DNA of 64,000 nucleotides from Hyparrhenia diplandra (Eukaryota; Streptophyta; Magnoliopsida; Poales; Poaceae). Both the position numbers and the translations under genes were made by a program. Positions within the stretch are counted from its first letter, which is position 1. Each line of letters opens with the position of its first letter. Positions 23,020 through 33,250 of this stretch are shown in pieces. The notes below the pieces were generated by a model. The model made no database searches, was not told where the DNA came from, and saw only the letters and a list, made by a program, of their open reading frames with translations. The stretch is taken from the NCBI GenBank assembly GCA_015847255.1, contig JADLZK010007649.1, positions 124,001-188,000 on the forward strand. The letters are read 5' to 3'.

Positions 23020-23576
23020 GGGTGGCATGGGCCCGACAAAGTGAATGAGAAACAAACCGGTAGTGTAACTACATCAAACACTATCGGGTTTGAATTACAA
23101 ACCGTCATCTATGACAGAAACATCACCGCCGGCTGCATTAATCAACCGATAGTCTCCACTCTAATACTTATTTGTCGGGTTGAAAGCCCGCCGGTGTTCA
23201 CGTAAAGTTCAGCGACGGGTCCGAAGTAAAACCGACATTGTTAGCTCTTCGATACACTGCCGGCTCAATCTAACCCGATAGTGTTATCCCTCGCCCCGCC
23301 GGTTCGTTTAAAGCCCGACGGTGCTCTCAATATCAACTCGCCGGTGACTTCGAACCGGCATTGCTTGGATCAAAAATGCTGCCCGCCCGTGGAACACCCG
23401 GCGGTGTTCGGTGACTTCGATGTCAAAACCGCAGTCTCTCCTCAAATCACCGCCCGGTGTTTTGACCCGGTAGTGTTTCGAACCCCACATCACTACCGCT
23501 ATGGTTCCGCCGGGTTTAGTTTTTCGGCAAAGTGAAGGGGTTGGAGCCGGCGGTGATGAGCGATTCTGTAGTAGTG
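23020..23576. repeat. Right subterminal region of CACTA 2
   Basis: Dense short motifs of the form CACTACCGG, CCGGTAGTG, CCCGGCGGTG and CGGCAAAGTGA occur in both orientations up to the terminus. They correspond to the motifs at the left end (8940-9160). They are typical putative transposase-binding arrays. No gene is seen; the ORFs here are by-products of the motif repetition. Confidence 0.75.
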
Positions 23577-23842
23577 ATTGGTACATCGTAGTATAATGCA
23601 CAACTGAAATGTCCACCCTTAACCAGGTCTAAAAATCTTTTTTTTTTTGTTAGAGGTCTAAAATTCTAGTGCTTTTTTTTAGCAAAGTCTAAAATTCTAG
23701 CTGCCTTGGCCCTGCGGACGAGGGCTGCTAAAGGGCCAGCAAGCTAGTAGAGGAACCTCAAGCCCATCCAGCCCACCAACCATGGCCTTTTACAAACACA
23801 TCCTGTCCCTCTTCCTCTTCGCTGGCGGGCACCATCAACGCT

Positions 23843-24250
23843 ATGGCTGCCGCCGCCGCCACCTTCGCAGTAGCAGCCGTCTCCTCGTGGCATCCATCCG
23901 CTCCTCCAAGCCACCACCCTCGTTTCCTTCCCGCGGCGACCGCTTCCAGCTAACTCCCTTGCACCCTCCCACCTGTCGCCGTGGGGCTTTTGCTGCTGGC
24001 GCCGTCAGCCAACCCGAAGTACTACAACGCGAAGGTGGACGCGAGAGTCGAGGACGTGGATGGTGAGGATCTCCTGCGGCGGTTGCGGTTCAATTGGCAT
24101 GTATGTCTCCCGCGGGCGTCACAGAGGAGGTCAGGCAGCGGCGCAGGCATGAGGATGCCCTATACAAGCGCAAGCGCAAGGCGCGCTCGATGTCGCGGCG
24201 GTACCGCTGGAGGTGCATTCCTCCACTGCACTATCGATCGCCTCTCCTGA
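23843..24250 (+). pseudogene. Plastid-type ribosomal protein bS21, degenerate
   Basis: ATG at 23843 begins an Ala/Ser-rich leader like a chloroplast transit peptide (MAAAAATFAVAAVSSWHPSA). After a frame change the text continues NPKYYNAKVDARVEDVDGED and LLRRLRF. After another it reads AGVTEEVRQRRRHEDALYK and KRKRKARSMSRRYRWR. The order (basic Arg-rich helix, E-V-R-x-R-R-R-H-E, KRKRKxRS, RRYRxR) is the bS21 C-terminal pattern. S21 is a small-subunit ribosomal protein. The frame changes and the missing normal C-terminus make it a pseudogene. Its 3' part is repeated at 31563-31640 in array unit C, so it travels with the F-box array. Confidence 0.6.
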
Positions 24251-26330
24251 TCAGTAAACTTGATTATCCATATGTTTTTGCGCTATGTGCGTAAAGTTGC
24301 ATGGATAGTGACGGTTGATATATGTCCGCTTTGCTTAATTTTAGCGACTGATTTGGCGTTTATGTGTGTAAAGCGCAAACTAATATTTTTTTTACAATGC
24401 TAAGCTCGATTATTAAAATTATTTAGTATTTTTGCGAGGAATTAAAATTAATTAATCAATTGAACATTATATATGAATTTGATTTTTTAGCATGGGCCTA
24501 TAGGCATCTACCATGTTGGTTGTCATAAGCGTTAGGGACGGGCAATATATACTAGTTAGTAGGGTAGATGGATTGTTTTTTCTAGATACATTTCTCTGGA
24601 TGTGTGGATGAAAGGCTCCTCAACTGGTGGGGGGGGTGTGTGTGTGTGGGGAGAGAGATTTTGGTGTGGATGTAGGAAATAAATGTTGGTGCATTAGTAG
24701 GGTAGATGCAACATTAACTGTTGTGTACTCTTGTCTCGTAAGGGCTATATAAGTGTAGCCATGAGAATTTAGGAGAAGAAAAAAAGTAGGATGTATAGAA
24801 ATGTATTGGAAAAAGAGAAAGATGTATTTGAGAAAGAAAAGGTACACCGGAAATAGAGAGTACTGAAAAGCGAGAAGCTCAAATATTGGGATAAAATTTA
24901 AGAATTTTGCAAAGTCATTTATTAGAGCATCCCCAACAGTTTCAAAAAGGCCGACTCTCAGTCTGATTTTTTTGGCAAGAAGAAAACACTAGTCTCCAAC
25001 GACTCCTTATCTCAACTCTCAATCTTTGTGCCCTTGGGAAAGACTATCCAATCACGCAAATAAATATGTGCCTCCATGCGCCAATCTAAAGGTGGAAGTA
25101 TGTGCGAAAGAGTAAAAGGTAAGGCATGGTTCCTGATGCAAATACTAGTATACAAGTGAGAAAATGTAAAATTAGTTAGGGTGATTTAGAAGCAGTTCAA
25201 GATTATCAATGTAAAATCGTCTTCAACATTTTTGGATCAAGATTTCTAGCGCCCGTCTGCCAGTGGGAATCGATCAGGCGTGGGTCCCTTTCCCTCCGGC
25301 ACCGTCTTATCCTTGCCGCGGCGTCTAATTTTCCGCGGTCGACGAATTAACGCGCATGCGCTTCTGCGGTGACAATATTTTTTTGTGCCATGTTCTAGGT
25401 TTGTCCGCCTACGCGCCGTCTTGACCGCGTGCACATCGCCGAACGCCGCCTAGGCGCTGCGCCCGCCTTTGAGTCCAACTACCCCCAAACCCCCCCCCAG
25501 GCAAAGCGAAGGCCGTCACCTACCGAGTATCCGTGCCTAGGCGAGCGCCTAGTGGAACTTTGGAAATGCCTAGATGGCAAACTTATTAATGCAAATGAAG
25601 CTCTTATGACACTCCCACGGAGATTGTCCTTATAAGTGTGGCCATAAGAATTTAGGAGAAGGGAAAAAGTACGAGCACAAAAATTTATTGGAAAAAAGAG
25701 AAACATGTATCAGAGAAAGAAGAAGATATATTGGAAATGGAGTATTGAAAAGCGAGAAGGTCAAATATTAAGATAAAATTTAAGAATTTTGTAAGGTCTT
25801 TTTACTAGAGCATCTCCAAGAGTTTCAAAAAACCACTCTAGATTTTATTTTGGCAAGACTAGAAAACATTACTCTCCAACAACTCCTTATCTCACCTCTC
25901 AGTCTTTTCGGCACTTGGAAAAAAAAAAAAAACAATCCAATCGCGTAAATTAATATGATGCGTCTATTTGTGCATCAATCTAAAGGTGGAAGGATGTGTG
26001 TAAGAGTAAAAGGTAGGACAATGCAAATATAAAAGAGAAAATATATATAATTGGTTAGGATGATTTAGAAATAGTTCAAGATTGTCAATGTAAAATCATC
26101 TTCAACATTTTAGGATCAATATTTCAGAAACTACTGCAGGAAATCAATATGCTTCCAACCTTTTTTAGCCACTAGAAAAACTCATTGTTTACCAATTGTG
26201 TTTTAACTATATTGGAGATACTTTTATGGGAGCGATAGGAGGTCGTGCGTGCAAGAGTGAATGGCCGTCCAAAACGCTTTTCTCAAAACACACGGAGAAG
26301 TATGTACTGGCCCGGCCGTCGATTCAAATC
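24251..26330. repeat. Array-unit intergenic DNA with an internal duplication
   Basis: No gene is seen. 24251-25245 matches 31641-33340 of unit C, which has two extra insertions. The segment 24740-25245 is repeated at 25640-26140 within this unit (shared AGAATTTAGGAGAAG, TTAGAGCATC, TCTAAAGGTGGAAG, TGTAAAATC). The piece between (25246-25640) is GC-richer and unidentified. It includes TTTGTGCCATGTTCTAGG and a run of C at about 25491. Confidence 0.65.
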
Positions 26331-26389
26331 AAAATTCAATAGTGAGAGAAGAAACCCGATCGAACGTTCCAGAGCCTGTGTGAAACCAA

Positions 26390-27309
26390 AACGGGGTTTT
26401 CTGCCGCTACGCTAGCGAGCTGGGTCTCTGCAAAAGCATCCAGGCATCTCCCCCACCGCCGCCGCTCACCGCCGCCGCCTTCTGTCACCGGCGCTCCTGC
26501 CTCAGCTGCTCTCTGCCGCCTCTCCCTCTCTCTCCCGCTGCCTCCGCCGCCGCTCCTCTCTCTGGTACCCATGTCCCGGCGGGCGTAGCATCGGCCAGAA
26601 CACGCAGCAAAACCCTAACCCAATCTGCGGCCGCCGTGCGTCGCCGCCTCGGCACCCTCCCAATGTCCGACTCCAAGGCATCCCCGCCACCATCTCTGGA
26701 CACTGCTACGCCCATGGCGCCAGCTGAGATCGACCTCCCCGTTCTCAGCTGTACGTGAGCCTCTCGCACATCCCCTATTCCTCTAATAATCTCTCCTGTG
26801 CTAAATCTGATTTCTTCTCGGCTTGGGTTTCTGTTTGGATTTGCAGAGGAAGTAAAGTAACAAATCAACATCCCTCGGGTGCATGCAGTCAGGTTCTTTC
26901 TTTAGGTTTAGCCATTTATCTCTTCTATTCAGATTCTCAAACAAGTAATAGTCACTGATTTTTTTCCTTTCTGTTCGCAGGCTGCACTAGTTTGCATTTT
27001 CTGATTTGTTACTGTCTCTTGTCCTTCTTCTACTGGATCTAGTATTCCAGGTTCGTTTTCTGTCTTATAAGTGAAATTGGTTCATGGAATCGCTGTTTGT
27101 CAGGCTTCTGTTGTTGTATCTTCTGCATTTAGACTAGTTCTAAGCAGACTTAGGTCATCTCTGTATTTAATGAACTCTTTCTTTCTTTCTTTCTTTTACT
27201 TGTACTAGTTTTTAGACCCCTATCAAGACTATAGTATTTTTTATTCAATACTTCAACATTTTAGGTGCCATTTTTATATGATCAGTAATAACCCTTGTCC
27301 TGTGACTGC
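26390..27309 (+). promoter_or_regulatory. Leader and first introns of F-box copy B
   Basis: A CT-rich, GC-rich stretch (26400-26740) matches the leader of unit C (33460-33795). It includes an upstream ATG (MSDSKASPPPSLDTATPMAP) and AAACCCTAACCCAATCTGCG. AT-rich intron-like DNA follows. The short upstream reading frame differs in phase between the two copies, so it is probably leader rather than protein-coding. Confidence 0.5.
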
Positions 27310-29162
27310 TATTATGAAGAACCTGTGGACAGCCTGCTTCGCGCCCGCTCCTCGAGGTCGAAGACGGCACGTGCAACGGCGGCGGCGGGGGCGGGCCACT
27401 TGATGTGTGCAAGATCGAGTTCAATCCGTTCGTGGAAGAGGACATGGCCATCGTCAACAGTTGGATCCGCCTTGTCGTGGCGTGCCGAGTCAAGAGCCTT
27501 GGCATCGACTTGTGGCGCGTCGAGGACGACGATGGCCACCATTACTTTCGGATGAGCAGCAAGCGGCGCCTCGTCTCGCAGCACCTGACGAGTCTACGCC
27601 TCATTGGCGTATGGTTCACCTGTGGGGACTACCTCGATTTCTCAGACTGTCCTGCGTTGGAGCGTCTTGAGATACATCACTCCAGCATGCTACATGTTAG
27701 GAAGATGACGTCCCCATCAGTCAAACACTTGGTCATGACAGACATCGTGTGCGATCTGGGTTGCCGCTTTCGAATCTGTGTTCCACGTCTCGTGTCGTTG
27801 CGGCTAGATAACATTACTGGCAGGTACCCCATGCTGGAGAGCATGCCAGAGTTGAAGAAGGCATATGTCAAGATTGACGCAGTGTATGTGGACTACTGCA
27901 CTTGTGATGATCGGGTGGGCTGTGAACACGTTATGGGGGATGTCCATAGCGACACTGTAGAAGAATCAGATGCTTATGGTGGACAAAATACAACAAAGTG
28001 TGTGCTTCTAGAAGGTTTATCAGAAGCTCAACATCTAGAGCTCACGGCATGCCAAGAAACGGTATTCTTCTCTCTCTCTCTCACCCCCTTTCCCTCTTCC
28101 TTCCTGACACATATAACTGAGCCTATTCCGGTAGCAACTGTATATTTTGACACACTTGAGTTCCTGCCAATAAGGTTCTTAAGAAACATGTATGATCATA
28201 ATTCAAATAAATAAAACCATACCATGATGACTTTTCAATCTGTCCAGTATATTTTCAGAAGGGATTTGAGGAGCTGCCCCACTTTTTCCAAGTTAAAAAC
28301 CCTGTTACTCGGTGACTATTGGTGTGGGCCAGCTGATTGCCGTGCACTGGTGCGTATTCTTGAACACGCACCAGTTTTAGAGGTGCTCACAGTCATATTT
28401 TCGCAGGAGGTACAGAGTTTATATCTGCACAACTATATTGCGTTGCACATTTTGAATTATATTAGCTAGATTATATAATAGATTGACTTGGTTACCTCCA
28501 ATTGCATTTGCATCAGGATCCAAGCATATACAATCTGGAACTTAAGGGAGACCTCGATGCAACGGTGGAATCAAATATGATGTTGCAATGCCTTAAGACA
28601 GTAAAGATCAAATGTGCAAAGGTCGATGAAAGTGTTCTCAGCGTTATAACTTATCTGGGTACACTTAACATATGTAAGATTACGACCAAAAAACTCTGTT
28701 GTTCTTCTACATTATTTCCATTTTTTTAATACATTCACATGTGGTAGTAGAACTACTTTTTTCATTGATAAATCTGTATACTTTACCACTGCTTGTGGCA
28801 ACGTATGCTAGGCGCTAGCAAAAAAACAAAATAAGAAAAAAAAAGCTAAAAAATCATTTTTCAAACAATTTGTAAATCATTGTTTCAAGTGTTATCCACA
28901 CTGAAACATATCAATATTCAAGACTAGCAATCTCTATGGCATTATGTCTGTGTGCTGAAACCAATTGAGTGAAGTTTCAATTATGACCATTTGAAATTAA
29001 AATTCATATATAGTTTCTAGAAGTAAATTCGTATACACATACACTGAATTCTGTTCTTTTATAGGTCATCGGTATGCCATGTTTCAATGTTGTTGTCGAT
29101 GCCATCTGAACCTATCATGCTTCATGTTAATTTGTGCAGGTTTTCAGATCAGTAGCAAATTA
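27310..29162 (+). pseudogene. F-box/LRR-type gene, array unit B, F-box deleted
   Basis: It shares the exon order of unit C. The LRR body is at 27405-28061 (VCKIEFNPFVEEDMAIVN; LISQHL-type repeats; VGCEHVMGDV), ending at an ACG|GTATTC donor. Exon 2 is at 28248-28409 (YIFRRDLRSCPTFSKLKT; LVRILEHAPVLEVLTVIF). Exon 3 is at 28517-28673 (DPSIYNLELKGDLDATVES). The last exon starts at 29140 or so and gives a C-terminus CFQISSKLKG. Relative to unit C, about 436 bp is missing at 27325/27326. That removes the acceptor, start codon and whole F-box (codons 1-82). A frame change follows in 27330-27400. Exons 2-4 are still in frame with each other. It cannot encode an F-box protein; an LRR-only product would need a non-ATG or downstream start. 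Confidence 0.75.
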
Positions 29163-30062
29163 AAAGGATGAAGAAGAGGATCGGAGTAACTATGTCGATT
29201 AACTAGTTCACATCGAAAATGAAAAACATTGCCGAGCTTCGTCATGAGAAGCATATTATATTAAGAATGTTGTTTGTCTGTTCAGCCCCAGTCCTATATA
29301 TTAAGAACATGAAGTTTGTCTGTATGCATGTGGTTTTGTTGCCATATTGCATAATAGGTGGCAAAAAGTGGATTATTTCCGGCTATTTTATTTTTACTAT
29401 GTCGAACCTATGCTTAATTATGTGTTATATATATATTGAACCTGTGCTTAATTATCTAAGTGAAATATATAGTAGTCGCATCTTGTCCTCCGCTTGTGTC
29501 GTACTATCGTAGCAGTGACACTTTTCCAGCATGTGCATATCGTAGCACTATGGAGCACTATTCCTCCCAATTTGTTATGGAAACTTGCTCCAAAACCGGC
29601 ATGTTGGGCAGAATTTTTTTTTTTTTTTTGTTTGGAGCACTATTCCTGCCAATTTTTTTTCATTTGTTCATAAGAAAAAAAGATAACCATATGGATGTCC
29701 ATATTTAAGTGGCGTCACTCATATACAATGTCCATCAAACTGAAAGCCTACTTCCTCGCATTTGTTTCTCAGATTATCTAGCCATAAGATCCCATTCATC
29801 TCTTTGGATGTATTTACCACGTTCGCAAAGTCTGTCGCTATTATGAACTCTTTTTAGATGTTTTCTTTGGATGTTTTTACCACGTTCGCATAGTCAGTCG
29901 CTATTCTAAACTTTTTAAGATGTTGGGCAAGATTGGTACACCCTTAATACAATGCATAGACAAAATGTTTACCCTCAACCAGGTCTAAAATTCTAGGTTT
30001 TTTTTTTCTAGTAACAGGTCTAAAATTTTAATTTTTCGGGGGCGTCTAAAATTCTAGCTGCC
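29163..30062 (+). repeat. 3' region and spacer of array unit B
   Basis: The 3' UTR-like part (29163-29530) matches 4134-4545 and 36840-37240. The spacer (29540-30062) matches 8640-8926 plus 23577-23700 and contains the empty CACTA 2 site (about 29935). A 40-50-bp block (TTTGGATG…TTTACCACGTTCGCA) is duplicated at about 29805 and 29870. No gene is seen. Confidence 0.75.
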
Positions 30063-30065
30063 TTA

Positions 30066-31110
30066 GAGCATCTCCAGTGGGGGGTCTCTAAATTTAGACC
30101 CTAAAAATTTCATTTGCATGCGGTCTGAAAAAAATAAGAGCTCCAATTGGCTCCCAACTCCACCGGAGAATGAAACCAGAACCCTATTTTTAGTGGGGCA
30201 TGTCTATCAGAGAAAAGAGTTGGGATATGGTACACACACACTGCCTGCGGGCGGCGTCCCGAGCCCGATGGGGCTGCTTGTTTTGCCGCACTCGCCGCCG
30301 GCGGCCCTCGCCCCGACGGCGGACGCCCCTTGGCCGTGTGGTGGTTGCGGTACTCGGTGAAGCTCGGCGAGCACATATCCTTGTCGGGCGGCAGCGGCGG
30401 CGGATCGCGGCAGCAAGGTGCGCATTTGGCACATCATGGGGTTGCTGCTAGACGTCGCCCGGCGTGCACGCCAACCCCACCTTGATGTAGCGGAGCACCT
30501 CCTCCGGGTAGGAGTCAAGATTGTTGCAGCTTGTGTTTAGTCAAGAGAATAGGAGCGCCGGCGCCCGGCCGCCTTCTTCTCCACCGCCGACCGAGAAGGA
30601 ACCACCGCCTGTACTGGGCGCCGACGTTTATCTAGGCACCGGCTACCGACAGCGGGGCCGCCCGCCGGGTCGGTGCCGGAGCCCAACTCGCCCACGGGCG
30701 GACGGGGAGGCGAGGGCGGCGACGCGGGAAGGTGACGACGCCGTGGGCGGGGCGGCGGCGGGCAGCGCATGCGGGCTACTAGCGGCACTACTAGAATCAA
30801 CCAGTTTCCCTACCCGCATTTTTTTTCTTGGTTCCCTCCCGACCAAAGCAAAATTCGCAGGGAAAGACTAGTTTCCTAGGATTTTTCTCTCGACCCTAGG
30901 GAAACATATGGATGGGAAGGGAAGGGGAAAAGTGGGTGGGACCCATCGCATACGGGGTCCAGGATTGCATAGGGGATCCAGGATGTAGGGGGTTGAGATT
31001 ATAATTTAAGGAGGCATGCAAAATGAGGGTCTATCTAGGGGCTCCATTGAAGTTGTAACTTTGTCTAAAACCCTAAAATTTAGGGTAGGAGCTCCCCACT
31101 GAAGATACTC
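30066..31110 (-). mobile_element. TTA-flanked TIR element (PIF/Harbinger-like, non-autonomous) with a captured gene piece
   Basis: The terminal inverted repeats are about 25 bp, GAGCATCTCCAGTGGGGGG on the left and, complemented, GAGTATCTTCAGTGGGGAGC on the right. They are flanked by TTA at 30063-30065 and 31111-31113. The interior is GC-rich with no transposase. On the minus strand near 30510-30430 it reads DSYPEEVLRYIKVGLACTPG and, after a frame change, SNPMMCQMRTLL. That resembles the C-terminal end of a receptor-like kinase domain (Y-I-K-V-x-L-x-C-T … R-P-x-M-x-x-V-x-x-L-L). The capture is suggested by similarity only. Confidence 0.6.
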
Positions 31111-31194
31111 TTAGACTATCTCCAACAACACCACCCATACCCAAATTGAGTCCCTCACAATATGTTTTCCTACCAAAAACACTCTCCAACAACT

Positions 31195-31562
31195 GACCCA
31201 AATAGGTAGCAGCCGGAAGAGAAGGCGAAGATGCATCGATTCAGCAAGAAACGGAGTCCGGACGAGGAAGTTATAGCCAAATTATTGGACTCTGCTCCCT
31301 GCAGCATGATCTCTTTTGATTTTGGACTCCAAATATAGCAAACAATGTATCAATTTTGAACGTCTCGACGAACTCTTCGCAATGGTGCACTCTAATCCAT
31401 TATTTGAGATACTTTTATTAAGTGAAAACTTGCCTAACTTGCAAAACAAGTGAGAACACCAAAACATGTGGAATCCGTTAGAATCAAACTTTAAACTCTA
31501 CTGATATCATCCTTTTATATGTTTATTTAACTATAATTTTTTTATGTTGTCCACCATCAACA
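31195..31562 (-). repeat. Truncated, diverged LTR fragment of the 13043-19032 family
   Basis: ACGGAGTCCGGACGAGGAAG, GACTCCAAATATAGCAAA, TCTCGACGAACTCTTCGCAA and the ending TCCACCATCAACA parallel the 3' third of the LTR at 14280-14671, with strong divergence. It ends exactly where the S21 fragment begins (31563). It is an old relative of the nested retrotransposon, truncated on its left. Confidence 0.65.
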
Positions 31563-31640
31563 GCAGAGGACGCCCCAGACAAGCGCAAGCGCATGCACGC
31601 TCGATGTTGCGGCGGTACCGCTGGAGGCGCGCTCTTGATT
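31563..31640 (+). pseudogene. bS21 C-terminal fragment in array unit C
   Basis: It repeats 24140-24220: KRKRxxARSMxRRYRWR-type coding followed by the same 3' flank (AACTTGATGATCCA…CGCTATGTGCGTAAAGTTGC). The upstream part of the gene is missing and is replaced by the LTR fragment. It is non-functional. Confidence 0.55.
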
Positions 31641-31728
31641 AATGAACTTGATGATCCAGAGTATGTGTTTTGCGCTATGTGCGTAAAGTTGCATGGATAG
31701 TGACCGTTGATTTATGGCCATTTGCTTA

Positions 31729-31913
31729 GGCCCTGTTTGGTTAATAGGACGAGGGACTAAGGACTAAATGAGATTAAAAATAAGTCTAATCTCTCTCAAG
31801 AGTCTATTGAAATAGGGACTAATTGGGACTAAAAATTAGTCCATAGTCCTAATGTTTGGTAATTTAGGGACTAGATAGGACTAAAAATTAGTCCCATAGA
31901 ACCAAACAGGCCC
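31729..31913. mobile_element. Tourist/PIF-Harbinger-like MITE, 185 bp
   Basis: The ends GGCCCTGTTTGGTT and AACCAAACAGGCCC are inverted repeats flanked by TTA (31726-31728 and 31914-31916). The homologous site in unit B (24338-24350, TTGCTTAATTTTAGC) has one TTA and no insert, which confirms borders and target duplication. Confidence 0.88.
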
Positions 31914-32579
31914 TTAATTTTAGCGACTGATTTGGCTTATATGTATGTAAAGCGCAAACAATATTTTTTTACAATGCTAAGCTCGATTATTAAAATTATT
32001 TAGTCTTTATTGCGAGGAATTAAAATTAATTAATCAATTGAACATTATATATGAATTTGATTTTTTAGGATGGGCCTAGGCGTCTACCATGTGGGTTGTC
32101 GGGTGGGCCAAGTACTAGTTAGTAGGGTAGATGCTAGGTACACTTTTTCGGATGAATGTTAGTGCATTAATAGCGTAGATGATTGTACAGACTTCTTTTT
32201 GTCTCCTAAGAACCATATAAGTGTTGCCATGAGAATTTAGGAGAAGGAAAAAAGTAGGATGTAGAGAAAGATATATTTGAGAAAGAAAAGATGTAATGGA
32301 AATGGAGAATATTGGGATAAAATTTAAGAATTTTGCAAGGTCTTTTTATTAGAGCATCCCCAATAGTTTGAAAAAGCTCACTCTCAATTTGGAATTTTTT
32401 TGGCAAGAAGAAAACACTAGTCTCCAATGACTCCTTATCTCAACTCTCAATTTTTCTGCGCTTGAGAAAAAAATATCCAATCACACAAAATAAATGTGTC
32501 TCCATGCGCCAATCTAAAGGTGGAAGGATGTGCGGAAGAGTAAAAGGTAAGACATGGTTCCTATGCAAATATTAGTATA

Positions 32580-33094
32580 CTAGCATGATCCCCACGCAAA
32601 TGCGCGGGCTAGGAAGCACTACTCCATGGTATTAGTGTACATCAATAAATCAATGAAAAATGTAATGTAGAGGGAAATCTGAAATACAAAATCAAATAGC
32701 ATCGACATAATTAGTGATATGAGCACACTCCGTTACCAGTGAGCTAAAATTTGATCATACGGAATATTGGAAACAAAAACATCAGCGAGGCATCGACATC
32801 TTAAGTAGGAATTGCCTAGTCACCGCCTGACATGTCGGGACTGTAAGACCGTTGTCCCTGAATGAGGAAGCAATGGAGATGTACTCATTTGTGGTATTTG
32901 TTGACTGCTACCGTTGTCTGCAAACAAAAACAGAAGTAAACATAAGTTTATGGATATGCTATAAAGCAAAGGTAATGTAAATAATATGTAATGAAAGTTC
33001 ATTTTGTGGACTTCAAATAATTTTGATTCAGGGGATATCACTTGTAATAATAATAATAATGATGATAATAATAATGATAATAATGATGATGATG

Positions 33095-33137
<43 letters not shown>

Positions 33138-33250
33138 TGATGATGATGATAATGATATGACGTGGCAGTCTTGAAAACAATGCTATGAAACTCTCCATCG
33201 AGACTGGGCTAAGAGAAAAAAAATACTGCCTTCGTAAGAGTATATATAGA
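32580..33250 (-). mobile_element. Small non-autonomous Helitron, minus orientation
   Basis: Read on the minus strand it starts TCTATATATACTCTTACG at 33250 and ends CTAG at 32580, next to host T. Near its 3' end is a hairpin (CCCGCGCATTTGCGTGGGG). The copy in unit B (25148-25160, AGTATACAAGTGAG) is the empty site. It contains a TAA/TGA microsatellite. It carries no coding capacity. Confidence 0.83.
33045..33155. repeat. Microsatellite of TAA and TGA triplets
   Basis: Long run of TAA units interspersed with TGA/TGATGA blocks inside the small Helitron. Non-coding. Confidence 0.95.

Larger units (their letters stand above)
8927..23576. mobile_element. CACTA DNA transposon 2, complete ends, with a nested LTR retrotransposon
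   Basis: The left end is CACTACTACAGAATCGGTCA at 8927 and the right end is its complement (GCGATTCTGTAGTAGTG, to 23576). Both are flanked by the 3-bp duplication ATT (8924-8926 and 23577-23579). Unit B carries the empty site (GGCAAGATTGGTACA, about 29930-29944). The subterminal regions (8940-9160, 19130-19250 and 23020-23550) are rich in CACTACCGG, CCGGCAAAGTGA and similar motifs. Total length is 14,650 bp, of which about 6.0 kb is the nested retrotransposon. No TNP2 core is recognisable, so it probably moves with a transposase supplied in trans. Confidence 0.92.

Noticed and set aside
33045..33155. Possible CRISPR-like or satellite array
   Set aside because: It is a simple triplet microsatellite without spacers.
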